Below, piece by piece: positions 59,265 through 64,000 of a stretch of DNA of 64,000 nucleotides. The first letter of the stretch is position 1. The number at the start of each line of letters is the position of its first letter. Under the pieces are notes generated by a model. That model made no database searches and had not been told where the DNA came from. It saw nothing but the letters and a program-made list of their open reading frames with translations. The position numbers were made by a program, and so were the translations under genes. Source of the stretch: VXYL01 sp965199875 (lineage in GTDB: Bacteria; Pseudomonadota; Gammaproteobacteria; Pseudomonadales; Azotimanducaceae); contig OZ241346.1 in NCBI GenBank assembly GCA_965199875.1, positions 2,294,001 to 2,358,000 on the forward strand, in the 5' to 3' direction.

Positions 59265-61733
59265 TCAGGAGTCCTCGTCGATGTCGTAGCCTTCACCGTA
59301 CAAGGACTTCCCAAGCTGATCCAAGATCAAGTCCGGAGATTGCCTCAAGTGGATCTCCCGATGGTTCGTGTCCAATCGTATTCGCCCCGATGCCAACGTG
59401 TCCAACGCCACCAATCGACATTCAAAGTCCTCGAACTTCATGTATTCCTTCCAGCCTTCTTGATGAGTTGTCCGGTAAGGTACAGGTTCTCCCTTCGCTT
59501 CTGCACCTTGGCGACGCCAAATGTCCTCCAGCAGTCGTTCATAGTCAAATCCCTCCTCAGGCTTGGCCAAGGCCTCGATGCGATCCAGTTTCGCTGCCGG
59601 CGTTTCTAACGTAAGGAACGTGCTCTTAATCAACGGTAACGGGTAAGAGTACTTAACCGTCGCACGATAGAGCTTGTCTATCGCGTCTAGCTCCATAAAG
59701 GAAACTTGGCCTGTCGCCTTACATTCATTGAACAATGCCGCGGACGCATCGTCACCGCTTTCACCAAAGCCCGCGAAATTGCGTGCGACGATGATCGCGT
59801 GATCTGCACCCGCCGAATCGCGGTGGTTCGCGGCGGCTCCGACGGCGGCGTCCCTGTTGCCAACGCTCTTTGCCGACCCTTTGGCCTCCAAAATGAAGCT
59901 ATAGCTTTCCCGCCCGACGGTCGCCAAAACACCAACGTCCTCCCTGCCGGAGCTACCGTCGTGACGTGTTGAAAATCCCATATCCTCAAACACACGTTCA
60001 AGAGCAACCTCAAAGGACTTATCGCCTATGTAGGACGTACGATACATGTCATGGATCAACTCAGGCGCTTTTTCGTACGAAGCCGCCAGCCTCCGGAAAA
60101 GCCCGTCTCGCCAACGCATGATTTCACCAACAACTAGCCTATCGATTCCTAAATCGATCAAGTGGCCCTCAAGTAGGCGCTCAGAGATTGCAAATAGGTC
60201 GAACGTGCGTAGAAATTCTCGCGCCGCACGCGACTTGCCGGCTCGACTACTTAGAACTTCATAGTACGGATGCGAGGCGTTCACGACAAATGCGCCCCTA
60301 TCAAGCGCAAACTCCGAGATTGGATGATCACTGCCCAAAGGCTCGCGTTTAACACTCACGTTGGATGGATCGAAGTCGTACTGTTCATCCAAAGGCGCAT
60401 CAAAGATCAAGGCATTAATCGGATCACGATAGAATGATCGCGAAGCAACGGGCAAGATGGAAGCGGCGCTCTCCTCGTTGATCTGCTCCTCATCTCTCTT
60501 TTCGACCATAAACCGCGCCGCACGGCCGACGGCTTCCTGTAGTAGACGTAGCTGGCTCTTGGGCTCTCCGTCTCGAAGGCGTTGTCGATCCGCCAGCAGC
60601 TCAGCGTCTAGATCGTCCGCGTGTACAATGAACTGTGAACGGAAGAACGTCTGGAATGACGGGTCGGGATGAAAGAGTTTTTCGTCATCTGGATTTATGA
60701 GCCGTCCCCGTACGAAAACGAAAAAGCCGTGACTCCGGCCACGGTCGTCGGCGCGATACTTCGTGAGCGTCTCGTCGAACAGCCGGATGGTGCCCCAGAC
60801 CTTGCCCAGCCCCTGCAACACCACGAAAGGGGTATTTTCTGCGGGATTAGCCGGGTTGAGACCTGCTTCGGAGGAGAAAACAGGTTGCGCTGAGGTGCCG
60901 CTCGGCGCATCTGGCTCCTGCCATCGGTTCCTGATCGCATCCTTGATCTCGGCGGAGCCGAAGTTCCAAGTCACATCCGCTTGTTTTTCGAGCTTAGACA
61001 CGACGTTCTCGTCGTTCACGTCTACTCGAAAATCAGGTCGCAGTGGCATACCGTTGCCAATCACCCAACTCAGTCGTCCTGCGGGCAAGTCATCAACCTT
61101 GAGCGCTTCGATGATTGCAAGAGTCCAGGAAGGCCCCTCGAACACGTCCTCGAGTGAGTCCGGCTCTTTGTCGAAGAGCTGCTCGACCAACTCAAAGGCG
61201 TCGTCGCGGGTGAGCTTGAGAATTGGTGCACGAATTGGATTGCGAGAAGACATCGCTGGCAGTCCGTTTCCGCGCATGTCACCATAGTCAACACAGACCA
61301 GATAGAAGTCGTCCTGATGCCGGCAGAGGTGGCTAATGACGTCGCCGACCGAATACGAAGCAAGTTTCCCAATGCCGAACTTGCCAATGATCTTTCGAGT
61401 TCGCCCGTCTTGCTGGATTTCTCGATCTTCGTTCGACTTAGGGCTTCTCGCTATCCACCAAAGGCGCTTCAAGCCTTCGATGTCCATCGATCCGCCATTG
61501 TCCCAAACAAGAATGCGCGTAGATGTGTATGGACCGATAGTAAAAACGCGGACATGGGTGGCAAAGGCATCAAAGCTGTTTGCGACCAGCTCTTCAATGG
61601 CCTTGTTGGGAGAGTCGTATAGATTCTGGGAGAAGTGCTCAATGATCTGGTAGTCCACTTGCAGAACGACCTGGTCGACCTCTTCGCCCAATGCGCCGAT
61701 ACGATCCTTGATCGTCTCGTGGATTGTCATCAT
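59265..61733 (-). CDS. MORC/MutL-type GHKL ATPase fused to a PD-(D/E)XK-like restriction nuclease domain
   Basis: 822 residues (ATG 61733; ATG 61730 is better spaced from GGAGAGG). The Bergerat ATP-binding fold has NKAIEELVANSFDAF (43-57), VWDNGGSMD (77-85) and GKFGIGKLA (117-125). A transducer-like middle region follows. Near the C-terminus, FEDMGFSTRHDGSSGREDVG and SFILEAKGSAKSVGNRDAA give E598/D599 and E616-A-K618, the layout of a PD-(D/E)XK nuclease. GHKL ATPases of this MORC/MutL-like type are known from comparative genomics as components of restriction-modification operons. The C5 methyltransferase gene ends 14 bases upstream, so they form one unit. Base composition is lower in GC than most neighbours, as in acquired DNA. 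Confidence 0.87.
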   Translation of the reverse strand: MMTIHETIKDRIGALGEEVDQVVLQVDYQIIEHFSQNLYDSPNKAIEELVANSFDAFATHVRVFTIGPYTSTRILVWDNGGSMDIEGLKRLWWIARSPKSNEDREIQQDGRTRKIIGKFGIGKLASYSVGDVISHLCRHQDDFYLVCVDYGDMRGNGLPAMSSRNPIRAPILKLTRDDAFELVEQLFDKEPDSLEDVFEGPSWTLAIIEALKVDDLPAGRLSWVIGNGMPLRPDFRVDVNDENVVSKLEKQADVTWNFGSAEIKDAIRNRWQEPDAPSGTSAQPVFSSEAGLNPANPAENTPFVVLQGLGKVWGTIRLFDETLTKYRADDRGRSHGFFVFVRGRLINPDDEKLFHPDPSFQTFFRSQFIVHADDLDAELLADRQRLRDGEPKSQLRLLQEAVGRAARFMVEKRDEEQINEESAASILPVASRSFYRDPINALIFDAPLDEQYDFDPSNVSVKREPLGSDHPISEFALDRGAFVVNASHPYYEVLSSRAGKSRAAREFLRTFDLFAISERLLEGHLIDLGIDRLVVGEIMRWRDGLFRRLAASYEKAPELIHDMYRTSYIGDKSFEVALERVFEDMGFSTRHDGSSGREDVGVLATVGRESYSFILEAKGSAKSVGNRDAAVGAAANHRDSAGADHAIIVARNFAGFGESGDDASAALFNECKATGQVSFMELDAIDKLYRATVKYSYPLPLIKSTFLTLETPAAKLDRIEALAKPEEGFDYERLLEDIWRRQGAEAKGEPVPYRTTHQEGWKEYMKFEDFECRLVALDTLASGRIRLDTNHREIHLRQSPDLILDQLGKSLYGEGYDIDEDS

Positions 61734-61747
61734 CCTCTCCGGAATAC

Positions 61748-63052
61748 TTAGCTATTCGCATAGAGGCGCCGGCTTGCGCCCGCACACCGCCGATCCATCT
61801 TTTGAATCACCGGAGCGTTGTTGTCGCCACTCAACAACGCTACCAGGACCTCGCCATGCTTTCTCGTAAAGAGAGGTGGTACGGCCTCACCGATCATAGA
61901 TCGAATGGCTGTCACGCGTCGCATGTCGCCCCAAATGAAATCCGGGGGGATAGTCTGAAGTAGAGCACACTCAAGGGGGCTGAGCACGCGGTTTTCGTAA
62001 GGGTGGATGGTTCTGCTCCCACCCACCCTACCGGACGCCGTTGTTATTGTCGAAGCGGGGCGGTCGGGGTGCATCCGTCGATAACTCCCTCGGCGAAAAC
62101 CACGGACCAGCCTCGGCCCCCCATCGTCGAATACGACCGGACGCAAAAGTGGCGCTTCGCAGACAGGACAGGTGGCACTGTCAGAATTGCAGTCGACAAC
62201 TCCACAGTATGAGCAGGTTTGGTTGCTCCAAGCACTTTCCCCCGACCCCGGCGGTATCGTAGCGACCATTCTATGTTGCCGTGTTGTCCACACGGGCACA
62301 AAATGGAGGTCGGTTTTCGGATCGGACGCACTTAGGGGGCTGCGAGCGTCCAGCGGCGGTAGCCGGAAGCTCTTGAGCGCTTCGCCGAGAGAGATGTGGT
62401 GCCCGTCATAGTCGGCGGCATGGGTCGGGGCCGGGTATGGCGATCCGGTGCCGCGCAGGCCATCGGCCGCCTTCGTGTGGCGTCTGACGAAGGTAAGGAA
62501 CGTGCGCTTGCGGTTTTGCGGTACCCCGAAGTCTGCCAAGTCGGATTGGAAAGGATACACATGGTATTCATCCGACAGTCGGCGAACGAGGAGGAGCGCA
62601 GCGGATGTTGCCGCCCCAGAGCGAGGATCTCTGACCTTGCGAGCAAGAAACGCCGTGACATTCTCCACAACAATTAGGGTGGGTTTGAGCGCTTTGGCGA
62701 TTTCGGCGATCGGCAAGACCAGGAGGTTCCTCGGATCTCGCGATCCCGCGTCGGGATCGTCCTGTGGGCCGCGACGAGCGCAAGCCGTACTCATACCTTG
62801 GCAGGGCGGACACGCCGCGAGTAGCGTCGGCGCGGCCGCCGGGCCGTGGTTCGAACGCCACCGCGCCACCACATCGGTCCAAGTTGTTGCGAGGTCACCG
62901 GCGATGCCCACTGCGCTGGGGTGATTGCGCAAGGCTACGTCCAATCTGTGTTCGACCAGCTCGGCCATGATGCCAAAGCGGAAGCCGGCAGCTGCAAATC
63001 CGACATCGCCCGCGCCGCAGTTCGAGAACAGACTGATGGCATTCGCTTTCAT
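61748..63052 (-). CDS. C5-cytosine DNA methyltransferase with a zinc-ribbon-like insert
   Basis: 434 residues. Motif I is ISLFSNCGAGDVGFAAAGF, the catalytic motif IV AACPPCQGMS (C84), motif VI VVENVTAF (E130) and motif VIII FGVPQNRKRTFL. The target-recognition region has CSYC...CPVC (C280, C283, C295, C298), a likely zinc ribbon, before RRMHPDRPASTITT and the closing PLECALLQTIPPDF. It methylates cytosine C5 in a specific site, unknown here, and probably protects host DNA from the nuclease encoded by the following gene. The island's minus-strand pair is convergent with the SNF2/adenine-methylase pair. Confidence 0.92.
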   Translation of the reverse strand: MKANAISLFSNCGAGDVGFAAAGFRFGIMAELVEHRLDVALRNHPSAVGIAGDLATTWTDVVARWRSNHGPAAAPTLLAACPPCQGMSTACARRGPQDDPDAGSRDPRNLLVLPIAEIAKALKPTLIVVENVTAFLARKVRDPRSGAATSAALLLVRRLSDEYHVYPFQSDLADFGVPQNRKRTFLTFVRRHTKAADGLRGTGSPYPAPTHAADYDGHHISLGEALKSFRLPPLDARSPLSASDPKTDLHFVPVWTTRQHRMVATIPPGSGESAWSNQTCSYCGVVDCNSDSATCPVCEAPLLRPVVFDDGGPRLVRGFRRGSYRRMHPDRPASTITTASGRVGGSRTIHPYENRVLSPLECALLQTIPPDFIWGDMRRVTAIRSMIGEAVPPLFTRKHGEVLVALLSGDNNAPVIQKMDRRCAGASRRLYANS

Positions 63053-63070
63053 GACCTCAATCGATGCCCG

Positions 63071-63280
63071 TTACGCGCGACCCCAGTGTTGCGAGGTTGC
63101 CGTCCGCTTTGGCCACACATTGCCGCCGTCGTCAACGGCGATAGCGGTCAATCGCCCTACAAAGCCGCCTTTCGTTGCAGACGCATCGGATCCGTTGCCC
63201 ACGTACCCTTGCGCCTGAAGTCGTGCTGTCAGCCACCGGAATCCGCCATGTGGCACCCTCGCTTTTTGCGGCCAGAGCAT
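63071..63280 (-). CDS. Small open frame just upstream of the C5 methyltransferase
   Basis: 69 codons ending 18 bases before the methyltransferase ATG. The second half looks protein-like (NGSDASATKGGFVGRLTAIA, VDDGGNVWPKRTA), but no family is recognised, and the first half fits another frame about as well. It may be a small control protein, as seen in some restriction systems, or the tail of a gene cut by the neighbouring insertion remnant. Confidence 0.3.
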   Translation of the reverse strand: MLWPQKARVPHGGFRWLTARLQAQGYVGNGSDASATKGGFVGRLTAIAVDDGGNVWPKRTATSQHWGRA

Positions 63281-63321
63281 ATGCCTTCGCTCCCAACAAC
63301 GCCACTGCTACTTTCACAGCT

Positions 63322-64000
63322 ACGGTTCTTCAGGGTGTTGAACGTTTCGTTCTCGATCCGCCAGCGCACCCGCCCGGTGCGCATCAGATCCATCGCGTTC
63401 CATCGGCCCACCCGCAGGTCCGTGACCCACGAGAAGCGCCTCTCCTTGCCGTTCGGCCTCCTTTCCCGGTATTCGAGGAAAGTTCACCTCCAGGTCCGCG
63501 TTGGCGTCGTTCAGCGGCGCCCCGTTCGACCAGCGGAAAGCGGTGCTCCACGCCTTCGCCGTCCGTCGTCTCCCAGCGCCCCACCCTGGCGACGCGCCCG
63601 GCGCCAGCGGCTCCGACTCCGGTTCGTCCACCCACGCGAACAGCGCTTGGCGGTCGCCCCGCTTCGCGCCCAGCAGGAAGCTCATGCCCAGTTCCCTTCA
63701 GCAGCCGAACGTGCGGCCCGTTCGACGCCAGGCCGTCCTCCACCACCAGCAGCGGAAGGTGCGGATGCTCAACCGGGTGCCCCTCCAGCCACCGCGGCCA
63801 ACTTCGGGACCTTCCGGAGAAACTCACGGGAGACCGCTCCTTCCGCGCTCCGCTCGAGGCGGGCCCATTGAGGGTATCGGGGCCAATGGACTCCAGCACC
63901 GACCCGCTTGCGCAGCTTGCGTAAGCGCCTATTCTGCTTCTTCGCTTCGCGGCGCAATTTCTGGAGCAACACGTCGTGCGCATCCAACTTCTCGTTCACG
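63322..64000 (-). pseudogene. Frameshifted DDE transposase remnant, extends past the right edge
   Basis: Minus-strand pieces of one transposase lie in three frames: KLDAHDVLLQKLRREAKKQN near 63960-63990, then HLPLLVVEDGLASNGPHVRL near 63690-63750, MSFLLGAKRGDRQALFAWVD and RWSNGAPLNDANADLEVNF (63480-63685), and AMDLMRTGRVRWRIENETFN, then TLKN near 63330. The order matches a single DDE transposase whose final domain (after ENETFNTLKN) is missing. At least two frameshifts make it inactive. It forms the right border of the defence island. I do not assign the IS family with confidence. Confidence 0.75.

Noticed and set aside
52426..63052. DISARM or BREX system
   Set aside because: SNF2 helicase, PLD domain and both methylase types recall DISARM, but no drmA or drmB-like gene is present, and PLD is fused to the helicase. 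No BrxA/B/C, PglZ or Lon-like genes for BREX.
1..64000. CRISPR array or Cas genes
   Set aside because: No regularly spaced direct repeats and no cas motifs were seen on either strand.

Overview
The window is high-GC bacterial chromosome with dense, short-spaced operons. Conserved housekeeping genes (rpmB-rpmG-mutM in that order, mpl, pnuC-type transporter, ribH, tRNA-Phe), a TonB-dependent receptor and an RND efflux pair point to a Gram-negative proteobacterium, most likely an uncultured gammaproteobacterial lineage. That placement is inferred from gene content and order only. Several families are unusual for common gammaproteobacteria: complete late-stage coenzyme F420 biosynthesis, luciferase-like (LLM) oxidoreductases, PhyH and CmcJ/NvfI-type oxygenases, and EF-hand proteins.

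Layout. 1-1.7 kb: a hicA toxin gene and, reading off the left edge, an apparent HicB-uracil-DNA-glycosylase fusion, then degraded sequence. 1.7-9.1 kb: PhyH-HEAT protein, biotin carboxylase, membrane protein, mpl, LLM oxidoreductase, PnuC-like transporter. 9.1-18 kb: tRNA-Phe, glyoxalase, RND adaptor and permease, Rnl5-type RNA ligase, GPH sugar symporter. 18-24 kb: HD oxygenase-like protein, second LLM enzyme, crotonase, TonB receptor with an EF-hand-like insert. 24-28.5 kb: rpmB-rpmG-mutM (mutM apparently starts at CTG), IS630 remnant, methyltransferase, Ada-AlkA fusion and ogt, so DNA repair is concentrated here. 28.8-32.2 kb, minus strand: ECF sigma factor, putative anti-sigma, periplasmic metal-sensor-like and small membrane proteins, an EF-hand protein, and a 112-nt element present twice at the same distance from two start codons. 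32.3-39.9 kb: lysophospholipid transporter/acyltransferase, GNAT, ribH, GH20 hexosaminidase, amino-sugar kinase-like protein, CmcJ/NvfI oxidoreductase, aldo/keto reductase. 39.9-45.4 kb: a 1,821-residue subtilisin-like protease. 45.5-48.6 kb: cofC, cofD, cofE and an NADPH:F420 reductase, then an orphan histidine kinase.

50.4-64 kb is an accessory island between an IS1634-like element on the left and a frameshifted transposase on the right. It holds two convergent gene pairs: a PLD-nuclease/SNF2 helicase with an Eco57I-like adenine methyltransferase (plus strand), and a C5-cytosine methyltransferase with a MORC/MutL-type GHKL ATPase fused to a PD-(D/E)XK-like nuclease (minus strand). This looks like a composite restriction-modification or anti-phage locus and is the best candidate for an interesting system here.

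How genes may work together: the F420 genes could supply cofactor for one or both LLM enzymes; GH20 plus the sugar kinase, with the GPH symporter elsewhere, suggest use of N-acetylhexosamines; the sigma/anti-sigma/metal-sensor operon looks like an envelope or metal stress response.
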